Shown here: piece after piece, positions 10,380-21,039 of the stretch
Layout: each line of letters opens with the position of its first letter
Position numbering within the stretch: the first letter of the stretch is position 1
Assembly: GCA_019055375.1 (NCBI GenBank)
Contig: JAHQIW010007161.1
Coordinates: forward strand, 18,708 to 82,707
Direction of reading: 5' to 3'
DNA length: 64,000 bases
Source: Parelaphostrongylus tenuis
Lineage: Eukaryota; Nematoda; Chromadorea; Rhabditida; Metastrongylidae
Notes under the pieces: model-generated
The model's database searches: none
Told to the model about the DNA's origin: nothing
What the model saw: only the letters and a program-made list of their open reading frames with translations
Made by a program: the position numbers and the translations under genes

Positions 10380-11880
10380 TACTGGGCTTCAATCGCTCGT
10401 AAATGATACATAACACGGCCTATGATTATACAGAGCTGACGGTGCTTTCATTTTGCCATTCGTCAAATAAACAAAAGAGGTGAGGGTTCTAGTCCCGCCT
10501 AAGCACTTCATTTACCGAAATCCAATCCAGCGTATGCTGCCCTGCTTCATAAAAGTGGAAGACGAGTGCCACTAACGAAAATGTCGGAGTCGCATTGAGC
10601 GCTTTTTCTCTTGCGTAAGACACAGCATTGTTTGTTTTAGAGTGTTGCTTCGGATAAAATTTTCGAATTGCTCTAAAAACCTAGAATATGATGGAGCTGT
10701 TGATTGCTATGGTAAGAGTATTAAGCCCTAGATTTTGAGATGCTCATTTAAACATATTTGAAGAAATGAAATAGATCATTGAAATATGATGAGGCTACAT
10801 TATGAAAAGAACAACAAATTTGTTCTGCCTGCAAGACGTAGAGAATTCAAGAAATTGTATAGACGTTCACCTTGACGAGAAACGCGAAAAGTTTGAGAAG
10901 GTGAGCAAACTTTTCCCCAGTGTCAGAACACTTTCTTTCATAACAAGGTTCACTGTGCTTTTCATATCTATAGATACAGTGGCAATTTCGTTCTAGTAAA
11001 GACTCTTTTTTACCACGATAGGATTTGTTGTCCTGCTGTAATTCCTTTTCTCATTCTTACGCTGGTATGGTTCTGGAGATATGATATTACTCACCTGTTT
11101 GTGAGTTATTCAGCGAAGTGGTTTAGAAGTTTTCAGGAATTATTCGATTCACTCTCCGACAAATCGGTGTCACAGGTGATGTAGATATAAGACCCTAATG
11201 AGAGCATCAAAACTCAGCAAACCTCATTGTTTGGTAAAATCGCCGCCAAAAGCTTACGCGACGAATGTTGTGCTTCGTCTCTGTCAGCCGATATCTTATA
11301 CAGATAACTCTAATAAATGCGATTATGATTTTGGCGTTTTGATGATTTTGAATGACCTATATCTGAAGATGTAAGAATTTTGCGTCACAGCATCAGAAAT
11401 GAGTAAGCGAAGGCCAAATTCAAGCCACGCTACTTGTAGAATTGACGCATTCACCAAAAGTTTTGTTTGAGAGGTCTCTTCTCGCAGATTGGTGTTATTC
11501 ACTATTTGACGTGCATTCACATCGCCAACCGATTTTTCCAAGCTTGACAGATTTTGTCAGAAAACGTGCATCGAAATATTTTGCTTTGCATGGAGTGAAC
11601 TGGAAAATCCTGCAGTTGCCAAAAAACGCAACTTTTCCCTATGCGCACCCATTTTCAAAGCCTTGAGAAAACGCGTTCTTTGCCTTTTCTGGAGGCTCAA
11701 TAGTCATTCAATAGCCTTAATCTCGAGAATTTCAATGATACACTTGATTTTTGAAAACATATCTTATAAATATATGCTACATACTCGCGTATTCTCCTCG
11801 GATTACAATTATTATTCTAAACTTCCAACGAACACTCGATATCACAGATCTAGAAGATTTCAATGGCATACTTTCTGATC
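10380..11880. other. AT-rich sequence with diverged duplicated-block DNA
   Basis: Parts near 10440-11230 resemble the segments at 35310-36370 and 55000-55530, for example GTCATTCGTCAAATAAA in both. Short open frames (10802-10996, 11323-11541, 11442-11666, 11663-11878) show no motif. No gene is recognised. Confidence 0.35.
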
Positions 11881-11884
11881 TTAC

Positions 11885-11985
11885 ATTAATCTTTATTTGT
11901 CGACTTTCTTTTTAGGCAGTTCGCCCTCTTCAGAGCCTGGGAAGATCAAGTTGTTCGCAATCCAATCAAACCTTAAGATAGAGAT
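11885..11985 (-). mobile_element. PLE terminal-repeat fragment with dead hammerhead
   Basis: The minus strand reads CCAGGCT-CTGAAGA-GGGC...TGCC-TAAA; the GAAA has become TAAA. The flanks GCGAACAACTTGATC match the PLE ends at 4900 and 26190. It abuts an RTE fossil. Confidence 0.6.
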
Positions 11986-11989
11986 AACC

Positions 11990-12480
11990 GCTGAGTCGAA
12001 AAAGTAGACACAATGTTAATGTTTTTCATTCTCCTCACGCGTCTTCGATGCTTCTGTACACATCTACGCTCACCGAGCCGCTGGTTTCGTTTTGCTGGGC
12101 TCTGTAAGTAATCCGTTTATCATATTGAATTCCTATTTTAGATAGGCCTAATTTTATCATCCAGAGATATCGATTTCGTCAGGTGTAAATAGATATTCAG
12201 AATCAATTTCCTAATCATGTCGTTTTGGTGATACACCACTCTTTCCACGAGCGTTTTTGGAATCTCAACATCCGCTACGCCTGGCTTCTATTTAAGGTTA
12301 TAAGAACAATGTTATGAGCAAGGAGATGTTCCAATTTTTTACTATCGAATTTTACTCGCATGTCATCCTATATTCAATCTTCAAAACACGAAATGGAAGG
12401 TGGCTGTGAATGCTTTAGACATCATTGAACCGCCTTGTCGAACCACCACTCCCTTTTGGTCGATAATAGTACGGTTAAAG
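11990..12480 (-). pseudogene. RTE retrotransposon fossil
   Basis: CTGAGTCGAAAAAGTAGACA (11991-12010) corresponds to CGAGTCAAAAAGGTGGACAC (43179-43198). The stretch at 12440-12480 (GTCGAACCACCACTC then GTCGATAATAGTA) corresponds to the RT segment near 43640. Stops and indels are frequent. Confidence 0.6.
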
Positions 12481-12519
12481 TGTGGTGATATTATAGTCAA
12501 TAGCCATACAGATTGGTCA

Positions 12520-12700
12520 GCTTGATTAAATTTCTGTAGTGAAATGGCTGGAAACTACATCCTGGAGCTGATTGAGAACCGTGCAATAAATAACCCCTCC
12601 TTTTCTTCTGGAAGACACTGGCAAGTTCCCCAGTAGCATGCACCATGTTCAGAACCTTGAAAGCTGTACGCTGGATATTAGCAGCACAATAGAGCGAAAA
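12520..12700 (-). repeat. Repeat shared with 25078-25290, identity unknown
   Basis: AAATGGCTGGAAACT and the following 150 bases align with 25092 onward. Both copies directly follow RTE fossils, so this may be a variant upstream part of an RTE subfamily. In the 25044-25277 copy the frame stays open for 77 codons; here it has stops. Confidence 0.45.
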
Positions 12701-13190
12701 AATTGGTCTTCATTCTCTTAACCTCAGAAGGATCTTGGATGTAGCAGCTGAGAAGGACGAGTATGGAGAGGCTACAAAGTTTTTAAAATTATTCCAGGCC
12801 TTTTGACTTTCGATTCTCTAAGGTGACTATCTCTACCCATAATATACCCATTAATGCTGAGTCATATACAAAATTTTGAAGGTCGAGAGGGATTTAAACA
12901 CGCATTTCATCCTTTCTGACGTGCACACTAACCATTGTGTCACCGACAGTCATTCTGCATTCACCCGTTCTATAATACATGCACACTTATAATATATGTA
13001 TACTTGCATACAAAAGTCATATAGAAAATTTGATATTGCCACTGGCAGTTTCACTGAAACTATGGGCTTTGAATATCTTTCCTGGTTAGTTCTACATGAA
13101 TTACATTGACTTTATAACAAAAGACCAGGCTTTTTCAAAATTATTGTTGCAGATTTCAACGCAATTGTCGGGCTTAGAAAAACGGCTGAA
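12700..13190. other. No gene recognised
   Basis: AT-rich intergenic DNA without an open frame of note or recognised repeat. Confidence 0.4.
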
Positions 13191-13244
13191 GAGCATCACT
13201 TGGGACGCACAAGCATGATTAGAACGAAGGGCATTTTTGATAAT

Positions 13245-13650
13245 GATTTTTTGAGCCACGCATGTGGTCTGTTATAGGGCAACATAGAGCCCGGTACACG
13301 TGATTCGATTTGTAGGCATATTGAAATTTGAGCGTGGTCTTGAAAAAAACGAGACAAAAGGCTTGACATGCCAAACAATATCAGCTAAGAGCAATCGAGT
13401 GGACAACACCTTTTAAATCATTCAAACTTTCATTCAGTGATAATTTCACTAGATAGATCGTGTGAAATATTCTTCGTCGTCTACTCATAGTATGGGGTTG
13501 GGTCTCCCAGAGAGGATTGGCTAGAGACGAGGGGCACCGTCCGACTGACAAGAGTGTCAAGGTCGAAACATGTGTATGAGCTGTATAAGCTGCCCTATAA
13601 CAGACCACATGCGTGGAGCACTCCAGAGAGCACTCAAATTGAAAGGTAGA
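13245..13650. mobile_element. Foldback element of the F family, decayed
   Basis: The left arm GAGCCACGCATGTGGTCTGT (13251-13270) is the complement of the right arm ACAGACCACATGCGTGG (13601-13617). Each arm carries part of an F ribozyme: a truncated one at 13290-13312 (GGTACACGTGATTCGAT) and a fuller one at 13538-13586. Confidence 0.65.
13538..13586 (+). ncRNA. Hammerhead relic, lineage F
   Basis: GTCCGA-CTGACAA-GAGTGTCAAGGTC-GAAA-CATGTGT-A. CTGACGA has become CTGACAA (G8 to A), and the 3' strand of stem I (TGAGCT) pairs poorly. It is likely inactive. Confidence 0.55.
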
Positions 13651-15320
13651 GCGAACAATATGAGAACCTCGTAGAGTCTATCATTACACCTAGAACGTCT
13701 ATGGTAATTCACAATTCTAAAGTCCCACACTCAAAAGTGGACGTCGTAGTCAATCAGCGGAAGTGCCACGTAAAAATGCCGAATCTTGGTGAATAGAATG
13801 TTCTACGTAACTTAAGCTTCTGTTGCTGTGCGATTTTAAACGAATCAGACTAATATCTAAGTCATCTGGACTGCTTCTTCTCATCACCATGAATAGTCTG
13901 ACTCAAAACCATGATTTACAAGTAAAAAGAGATAAGCACTATAGACTGCAGAATTCCCATTGGCGCCTTGTAGAATGCCGCCCAGTATGTCAAGAAAAAG
14001 GTAACGAGAAATACTGTGAAACACAAAAAACGAGATGACGTGACTACAAAAGAGGAAGAGGGATTGACACTTGTTCGGAAATTGGGCGCAAACTTGCAGA
14101 TGTCGTCGAATTCTCAGCAGCGACGCTGTGTTGATCATCCAATCAATTCCACACCAGCTGCAGTTGTCTTTTCACTTACAATAGCAGGCTATTTCTCTTA
14201 GCTGTGATGAACAAGGTATCTGAAGCGACATTAATACTTTGCGCTATTAGTGAAAGGATACATCACAAGCGGTGTGTTCGATACCCGCTGTTTTTTTCAT
14301 CTTGCCTAACCCACTAGCACACCTACTACTATGAGGATTCCGACACTCCCTGCTTTTGAAATCACCTAGTCATATCCACCTTTCTGAGTGGGTCTACCAA
14401 CATCTCGTGTGTTGTTTCAACTGCAGTTTAAAAATCTTGTTTTCATCATTAACGTTGCGATATGCTGCTCAAAGTGATTATCTCAGCATTCTTAGGGAAA
14501 AAAGAGTTGAGGTGTTCTTACTCTGACTGAAGGGGCATTTGAGAAACGGGATCAAACCAACGCTTTTTTTTTCCTGATGAACTGTATCACTGATCGTTTC
14601 TTTAGCCCAGTATTATTTTAGTTATTTTATACACGTGGTCCATCGGTAGTTAAATTGCCTGATTTGTTCGCTGTAACAGAAAAAAATATTTGTTTCACAT
14701 TTAAGCATTTTTGTCAGATAAATTTTTTCATGAGTAATTAATAATCATTAGGTAGGACAAATCTTAACAATTTCAAAGGTGTCCTTCGTTTTTGAAAACG
14801 ACGTCTCGGAGTAGTGCAGGAGTCAAAAGAAGATTGGTCATGGAAATTTAGGTTATTTTCCATGATCCGCATCCTGTTATGTTTAGTCGGTACACTTCAA
14901 TTTTCAAAATGGCTTCCCTAACGCATTCTAATAGTGAAAATCAAAATATCTCTCACGCGCGAGCATTTTTCACTGCAGAAGCTTTTTCGCCAGAATTCTA
15001 ATATTTCTTCTCAAGCTTAAATCTCGACAATGTCTATAATGACTTTGTTTTGAAAAGAATTCCTTATTGTACTGCAGCAGTCAAAAGAAGATTATGTTTC
15101 GCATTTGGTTGATATGTTGCTAAATGCCTAAATGCACGGTGACTTGAGGCCAATGTCACACCACCCCTCCCCACCCCTCCCACTCCTATAGGAGTGCGAA
15201 AATCAATCTGCTTTTGACTGTTACAGTTCTCTAAGGATTCCTCTAAGAATAAAACTTGGCTTTTGAAATTACTGAGATTTGCACTATATAGATATTGATT
15301 TTTTACAGAAAAACTTTATG
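13650..15320. other. No gene recognised
   Basis: Short open frames (13823-14038, 13884-14138, 14016-14201) overlap on both strands and carry no motif. Text such as GTGCAGGAGTCAAAAGAAGATT (14813) and GCAGCAGTCAAAAGAAGATT (15075) marks a dispersed AT-rich repeat also seen near 38850. A C-rich run lies at 15160-15185. Confidence 0.4.
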
Positions 15321-15329
15321 CCTGATAAT

Positions 15330-15645
15330 CATTATTTGAGCCACGCATGTCAGTGGTTTGTCAATGAGGGCTGACTTATAGAGCCCGATACACGTGTTTC
15401 GATCTTGCGATCTCGTCAGTCGGGCAGTTGCCCTTTCTCGTCTTTTGCTAATCTCTGTGGGTGCTCCAGTCCTCACAATAAGAGTTAGCGACGACGTACG
15501 TTTTACACTCTCTGTCCAGTGAAGAACTCACCAAACACAGAGTGTTGTACACTCGAATGCTCGTGGCTGGTATATTTAATATAACATATCTTTCATTTCG
15601 AGTGTTTTCTTAAGACCACAGCTCAAATTTCAATATGCCTGATAA
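15330..15645 (-). mobile_element. F-family element with intact hammerhead
   Basis: It matches the inverted copy at 17935-18265 nearly end to end: TTTGAGCCACGCATGTC, the ribozyme, the TTAGCGACGACG segment, GTGTTGTACACTC, GCTCGTGGCTG, then CGAGTGTTTTCTTAAGACCA. No ORF is present. It looks like a non-autonomous ribozyme-bearing unit of about 315 bp. Confidence 0.7.
15383..15425 (-). ncRNA. Hammerhead ribozyme, lineage F, intact
   Basis: The minus strand gives GCCCGA, CTGACGA, stem II GATC-GCAA-GATC (perfect, capped by a GNRA-type tetraloop), GAAA, the palindrome ACACGTGT, cleavage base A, then TCGGGC. Stem I (GCCCGA with TCGGGC) is perfect over 6 bp. All invariant core bases are present (position 7 is C, which is allowed). 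Cleavage is predicted between the bases pairing with 15389 and 15388. Stem III has no room for a loop, suggesting a dimeric form. Confidence 0.88.
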
Positions 15646-15984
15646 TCATTATTTGAGAACTTGAGAAAACTTGAGAACTGAGAAAAACTTTATTCGGCGA
15701 GCACATCTTGATAGGTAAATTAACACGTTTGCAGTCGTCTTGAAATGGCCTTGCAAACATTCTCCAACTAGTATCTCTATATTCAGTAATAAGGCAACGA
15801 CCGCAGCATTTTCTCTGATTCATGAACGGAGAGAATTTTCTATATAAATTGTCTATTTACAAATTTCTCATGTGTTCTGAAAGAAAGCGCTAAATAAAAC
15901 TTCATCACATTGTACGCTTTGAATTGATTGCTGCTGTAATGCCAGGCAAATAACGACAAATAAAAATGTTTGCTTCAGAGAAAT

Positions 15985-16345
15985 CCCGGTTGAAATTCAG
16001 TTTTCCTCCGACAGTGGCAACTGCCGAGAAGAAGTGCTATCCGATGGACCAGATGGCAACAATCGAATTGCTCTGTACACAACACTTCGCCACATTGCAT
16101 TTGACCATTTCGCCAAGACAATGTTTGTGGTTTGCAGAGATCTTTTTTTCACAAAGCAATGTTGTATAACATGAAAAATAAAAGCCATACAGAGAGAGAG
16201 ACCCCGAAATTGTCAGGTGTGGGCTAAGCATAGGCGTTATCATCACTTTCGCATTCTTAAGTGGTACGGTTCATGCCTGGTTGCCTGCATTCAAGCGAAT
16301 TGCCGTCACCGTGCTGTCGACAGCAAAGCAACTCATTTACATAGT
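15985..16345 (+). repeat. Family-U repeat, copy 1 (decayed exon)
   Basis: After AAATTCAG the frame reads FPPTVATAEKKCYP and then shifts. The downstream part (GAGAGACCCCGAAATTGTCA to about 16345) matches the copies at 19490, 32440 and 52850. Exonic origin is inferred from the 32536-32784 copy. Confidence 0.55.
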
Positions 16346-16414
16346 TTTTCCTTCAACTCGAAAGACCGACTTTCTTGAAACCTCGGCATGTTAATAATAT
16401 AAAACTTTGAAAAT

Positions 16415-16946
16415 GAGAAGAAAAGCTTAGAAAACTAATCTTTATTTAAAGCTTCACGAGGTTGGTATCTTTTCCCAATCGATTGCTCTTCTTTCCGGTC
16501 GATGGGTTTTCTCGATTGCTTGTGGCTGACGTTTCGGCAAATATGCCTTCTTCAGAGCCTGAACGTATTATTCGTTGCAGCTTTACTTATATGACTATAC
16601 AATAAGGAAAGAGAAAAAAAAATAAAATTATTTGAAAATCTAAGGTATTGTAAGCGAAAATCGATTCAGGGAAAACCACTCACCTAACCATCTAATCCAG
16701 GGACTACCTATGTTGTTAGCGCCAGGGTGACGTATGAACCCGCCCCCATGTCAATAGATCAAACTATGCATAGGTGTCAGCTGGGACCCATGCTAGAAAA
16801 TTAATCTGAGATAAGGTGCCATATGGTTGGTTATGTTAAGGCACTCTCCCTTTTTGTTCATTTGCGGGTGAAGCTCGTGAAGCTTTAAAATAAAGACCTC
16901 GTGAAGCTTTAAATAAAGATTAGTTTTCTAAGCTTTTCTTCTCTTT
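16415..16946. mobile_element. Terminal-inverted-repeat element with intact B ribozyme
   Basis: The left end (16418-16466: GAGAAGAAAAGCTTAGAAAA, then a run ending CTTCACGAGG) is the near-perfect complement of the right end (16895-16946). The interior carries a PLE-type hammerhead on the minus strand and no ORF. It may be a non-autonomous PLE derivative or a MITE that captured a PLE terminus. Confidence 0.7.
16524..16559 (-). ncRNA. Hammerhead ribozyme, PLE lineage B, intact core
   Basis: The minus strand gives GGCT-CTGAAGA-AGGCATATTTGCC-GAAA-CGT-C-AGCC. Stem I is GGCT with AGCC, stem II GGCA with TGCC, stem III the minimal palindrome ACGT, and the cleavage triplet is GUC. Position 7 is A, which is not a conserved position. 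This is the minimal PLE-type hammerhead; such short stem III ribozymes are known from PLE terminal repeats. Confidence 0.85.
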
Positions 16947-17365
16947 TTCCTTCAAGTTGATGTTTCCGGTACCAAACTCAGTAAAGAATCGAAACGCTCC
17001 TCGCCTGGACACAAATCCTTGGGCCTTTGCACAGTTGTTGTTCTCGAAGGTGGTCTGTGCATCACGTCCCAGTTCGTGCTCGTAAGGCAGCAAATTGCAA
17101 TAAAGTCTTCGTTGGACGGCCATAATGCAACAAGTATAAATAAATTTGCTGCCAAAAGATTATTTAGGAAATTCTGCACCAAGAGGTGTTGATTTGTTGC
17201 CTGGGAGATGGCACAAAGTGTTCAGGCTATTATACATAATACTAGGCCTCCAACTAAGTTCGCGAACTTGCTTCAAAAAAATTCAAAATTTATTTTTCCA
17301 AGTAGTCGAAAGCTTCAAAAAACATTAATTAAAACGTTTTTTGTTTTTCTATTTGCAACTTTATG

Positions 17366-17929
17366 CTAACGCACCAACATCAACTCAATTCCACGCTCTT
17401 GATATTCATTATTCTTTGATGCAAACCAACTAGCAAATTTTCGACTTAAATGATTGATGTATGAAAGCTTCTTCTTGTCCAACAAGTGCTCCAATGACCT
17501 AAAGGGATGGAAATGGGACGGAGACAGAATTGGCAAATACGGAGGATGATCTAAGTGCTCCCAGCCCAAATCCGTCAACTTCTTCCTCGTCTCCTTGGCA
17601 ACGTGTGACATTGCATTGTCTTGTAGCAAAATGACTTGGCGGCTACGGTGACGTGGAACTGATTGCTTGTGACGGTCGAGTTGCTGACAGTATCGCTCAG
17701 GGTTGATGGTCTGCCCGGCATGCAGCAAGTCCCAATCAACTGTCACACTGCGGTCCCAGAAAATGATCAACATTGCTTTTGGCCCAAATCGATCTGATCT
17801 CGATGCTGGTGTTCCTTGCCGATATGGTCCCAAAAAATTCTGCACAAAACAGGTAAAGCCAAATCTGTTTCTGCGGAAAATTTTTATTTTCTGAACCAAG
17901 TTCGGAAACCTAGTTGGAAACGTAATCAT
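17366..17929 (-). pseudogene. mariner transposase, C-terminal two thirds, catalytically dead
   Basis: The 187-residue frame has mariner motifs: KAMLIIFWDRSV with the first catalytic Asp, a TINPERYCQQL block, LLQDNAMSHVAK with the second Asp, and WEHLDHPPY. Exactly 34 residues after the second Asp the third acidic residue is His (SPSHFHPF, where active elements have P-S-D), so the DD34D triad is broken. The N-terminal DNA-binding region is missing because an F-family element abuts at 17935. The copy is dead by truncation and by the Asp-to-His change. Confidence 0.88.
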
Positions 17930-17934
17930 AAATC

Positions 17935-18265
17935 ACGCTTTACACTCTATGTTCAGTGAAAAACTCACCAAACACAATGTTGTACACTCTGTTGCTCGTG
18001 GCTAGTATATTCAATATATCATAACTTTCGTTTCGAGGCGTTTGTCGTCGCTAACTCTTAGTGTGGGGACTGGAGCACCCAGAGAGATTAGCAAAAGACG
18101 AGAAAGGGTTGTTGCCCGACTGACGAGATTGCAAGATCGAAACACGTGTGTCGGGCTCTATAAGTCAGCCCTGTTTGACAGACCACAGACGTGCGTGGCT
18201 CAAAAATGGTTGCAAGGCATAATGAAATTTGAGCTGTGGTCTTAAGAAAACACTCGAATCGAAAG
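17935..18265 (+). mobile_element. F-family element, inverted copy
   Basis: This is the reverse complement of 15330-15645 with about 10 percent divergence by eye, including the segment CTAACTCTTAGTGTGGGGAC and the ribozyme. Its left end truncates the mariner copy. With 15330-15645 it forms a 3-kb-spaced inverted pair. Confidence 0.7.
18114..18156 (+). ncRNA. Hammerhead ribozyme, lineage F, cleavage base changed
   Basis: GCCCGA-CTGACGA-GATT-GCAA-GATC-GAAA, the palindrome ACACGTGT, then G and TCGGGC. The core and stems match 15383-15425, but the cleavage-site base is G instead of A, and GUG is not a substrate for hammerheads. It would fold but probably not cut. Confidence 0.8.
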
Positions 18266-18599
18266 TTGTTCCAAGAAAATTGTTTGGGTTATGTACGTAA
18301 TTTAAAGCATTTCGTTTTCTTTGAAAGGCGCTACCACAACTCTTGCAAATGTAAGCATAGGGACCAGAATTTTCAAAATGCTTTGAACAACTGCGGTTTT
18401 CTTGTTTATCATTTTGAAGGTCTTTCATGAGATATAGGGTAAGTTCCACAGTACGACAGAAAATTTCCAGTTTTTTAAAATGCAAGCGTTTCATTCCCAT
18501 TTTCACTAATCAACTTTCATGTGGACCTCTACTTCTACTTACCAGTAAGGAACAGAATCAACCTCCACATTCGCCTATCTTAATATACCTCGCTCAGAC

Positions 18600-18700
18600 A
18601 ATGTATAGTCTGATAACATATCTTGAGCCTTTTATGAGGTCTGTTCTGGCACTTATACACCGTTTCGACACGTATTTCGGCATAGAGCCTCATGCGATGA
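18600..18700 (-). ncRNA. Relic of lineage G ribozyme repeat
   Basis: TTGAGCCTTTTATGAGGTCT, then GCACTTATACAC and CGACACGTATTTCGGC, parallels 49584-49641. The CTGACGA core is lost (CATGAGG). Confidence 0.45.
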
Positions 18701-19056
18701 TTTTGTAAATGATAACAAACTTGCAATCTCTGATGGTCGATCAATGCACAAGATGTACTTCGAAAAATATTTCACAGCCCGTTTTTTTTAGATGGCGAGC
18801 AAGCCGTTATGGTCGTGCTCATGTGTATGCCCAAGCTACTGGAACATTCGCCAACATACCATAGCTTTTGAGCATAAATCCCATTTGGTATATTTAAAAA
18901 AATTGATTAAAACAGCAGTATAATGATATTATGTATAATGATATGAATATAATGAGTATAATGATATGAATGAATGATTCTTCTCAATTGCTTCTTAACA
19001 AGGCACTATTTTGAATCGTCATGTTATCCACTACTATATATATGTATATATATATA

Positions 19057-19350
19057 TGAGCGCACGTGGCGCAGTGGTTAGAGGTGCTCTGCGTCGCACA
19101 CGAGGTCAATGGTTCGATCTCGTGCTCATGGCCCACCAAGCCATCCATCCCTCCGGGGTCGGTAAATTTATACCAGACAAGTCTCAGACTAAGGGATAAG
19201 CAGCACTGATTCGGTTCAGCGGGAGGCCACCGCGAGTCATTGTAAAGGCCAGATATGCATTCAGTCACCTCAAACGAAGTTAAAAATTGAAGTCAAATGC
19301 ATGGCGCATCCCTCAGGGATTGATCAACGCCGAGAGCTTTATCCTTTTTT
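19057..19350 (+). repeat. tRNA-derived SINE, copy 1
   Basis: The head reads GAGCGCACGTGGCGCAGTGG, with a box-A-like TGGCGCAGTGG and box B GGTTCGATCTC about 40 bases on. The body includes CCCTCCGGGGTCGGTAAATT and GGAGGCCACCGCGAGTC; the tail ends in TTTATCC repeats. It sits between TA-rich microsatellites. Transcription by RNA polymerase III and mobilisation by an RTE-type machinery are inferred. Confidence 0.85.
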
Positions 19351-19489
19351 ATCCTTTATATATATTATATATATATATAATGCATTACTCTGATTTACCA
19401 GCGTCCACATGACTTTTCAGCTTATTGTTGCTGCAAGGTCACAATAAAATTGGCCACATGAAGATTTTTGTCTTAAGTCCATCAAAGGC

Positions 19490-19850
19490 TAGCTTCAGTT
19501 TCCGCCGACAGTGGCAGTTGCCGAGAAGAAATGCAATCCATATGCACCCTTTGCTAACAGTCGAACCGCGCGGTTCAATACACTTTGCCACATCGTCCTT
19601 GACCAAGTCGCCATGACGATGTTTGTGGTCTGAACACAATTCTTTACAAAGCGAAATGTTATCAGGGGAAGAATGCAATCAAGCCGAGAGAGATTCTGAA
19701 ATTGTCAAGGAGTGGGCCTGATACAGGTGCTATTGTCACCTTAGGATCCTTTGGCAGCATACATCTTTGCGGGGCTGCGTCTTTATGACTGCAAATTCCC
19801 GTCACGGTGTTGCCAACAACAATGCAACCCCTCTCCATCATGGTGACTGA
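19490..19850 (+). repeat. Family-U repeat, copy 2 (decayed exon)
   Basis: After GCTTCAG the frame reads FPPTVAVAEKKCNPY, then TARFNTLCHIVLDQVAMTMF and VV before a stop. Upstream, an ATG at about 19407 starts MTFQLIVAA, similar to MIYQFILAL at 52796, so a short first exon may exist. One nonsense codon breaks it. Confidence 0.55.
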
Positions 19851-20197
19851 AAGGAGCTATGATTCTCAGAAAGGCTTGTTCTCCTCTCAGGATAAGAGAA
19901 TGAACAAATAGCTGAAAGCAGGTTTGGGAGCTGATTTTTAAACTTCTCCAAAACTTTTTGACTTACAAAGTGGCATTTGAATACTACACTATGTTCAGAG
20001 GTACCTATGAAAAATTTCTTCAAAAATAACATCGCTTTCAAAATTTCAGTTTTCCTGCTTCCTAGTGGTTTTGCCCATAGCACGGAGCTCTTTCTACTAT
20101 TTTTAAAAACCTTGTTGTTGTAAAGAATATCATTTATTTTTACAGTTATTTAATAAGTATTGCGATTCTGCTCCAAAATTCTTAATTAATTTAATAT

Positions 20198-21036
20198 TCA
20201 ACACCTACACATAGTTGTCATATCTGCTGGACCAACATGGACTTTCGAACACATCAATGGTGTGTAAGTGACTGTTACATTAAGTTGACTCAAAATGGAC
20301 GAAATTACGGCATCAGGTAGGAGTGCACTACGACCTTGGTTTTGAAGAATGTCAAAGACCTAAAGAGCAATAATTTTTTACGGCTCAAAGACTTTGCGTG
20401 GAAGTGCTTTTACTCAATCAATGTGAGACGATGAGAGTTATATCAGCACTGAGAAGTATACCTCTCAAGAGAAAATTCGACCACCTTTCTACACACTTCT
20501 CAATCATCACGAAAAGATGATAACGCTCGAGTCTAAGTATTACAATTCACTGTTTGCATTACAAGACGTTCTACAAATCCTCTAGCTCCCGCCTCGCTAG
20601 TTTGTATACCAGGGACTCGGGCTGGAGCATCGGCTGCGGTGGAGTAAACCATGACAACAGGCAAAGTGAGGTCAGTGGCGATGAAACTTGCAGTTCTAGC
20701 TGCAATGGACTTTCGCGGCTTTTACGATGATTAGTGAAAAGTTAAAAGTCAAATCGATCAAATAATTGTATTATCAAGCGGGCTTTAACTTTTTTCTATT
20801 CAATTTAGATTTGTTATCAGAAAACCAGAAATATGAGCTTCACAGTGTTAATATAGCGTTAAATATATTCATTCTAACTAGAATTCATAAAGTACTACCT
20901 ACTTCTGAAATATCATAGTACCATAGCAATCTTGTTATCCATTACCTTGACCTGCAGGCATCACTCCACATCCAAACACTGTGGAGAGAAAGACCAGCAG
21001 CAAAATCGTAAAGGGATTAGTTGGAAGTCTCGCCAT
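20198..21036 (-). CDS. Small secreted nematode protein, three exons, intact (SCVP-like gene 2)
   Basis: Minus-strand exons are 21036-20946, 20699-20551 and 20359-20198, giving 133 residues without a stop. The N-terminus MARLPTNPFTILLLVFLSTV is a clear signal peptide followed by GCGVMPAGQ. Exon 2 encodes LTLPVVMVYST, a proline/valine stretch and GFVERLVMQT; exon 3 encodes VFDILQNQ, SALLPDAVISSILSQL, YTPLMC and ends CRC. Donors are GTAATG and GTGAAT; acceptors are TTGCAG and CTTTAG. A TTTTTAG acceptor near 21064 lies about 27 bases before the ATG and could accept a spliced leader. The intron phases (1, then 0) match the 30729-31558 gene. The C-terminus differs between the two genes after the conserved cysteine, so the tail evolves fast. 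Family assignment to SCVP is from memory. Confidence 0.8.
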
Positions 21037-21039
21037 GTT

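Noticed and set aside
19011..19268. Open frames on both strands over the SINE (also 30429-30671 and 38325-38683)
   Set aside because: They translate the tRNA-derived SINE; box A and box B and target-site duplications show it is not coding.
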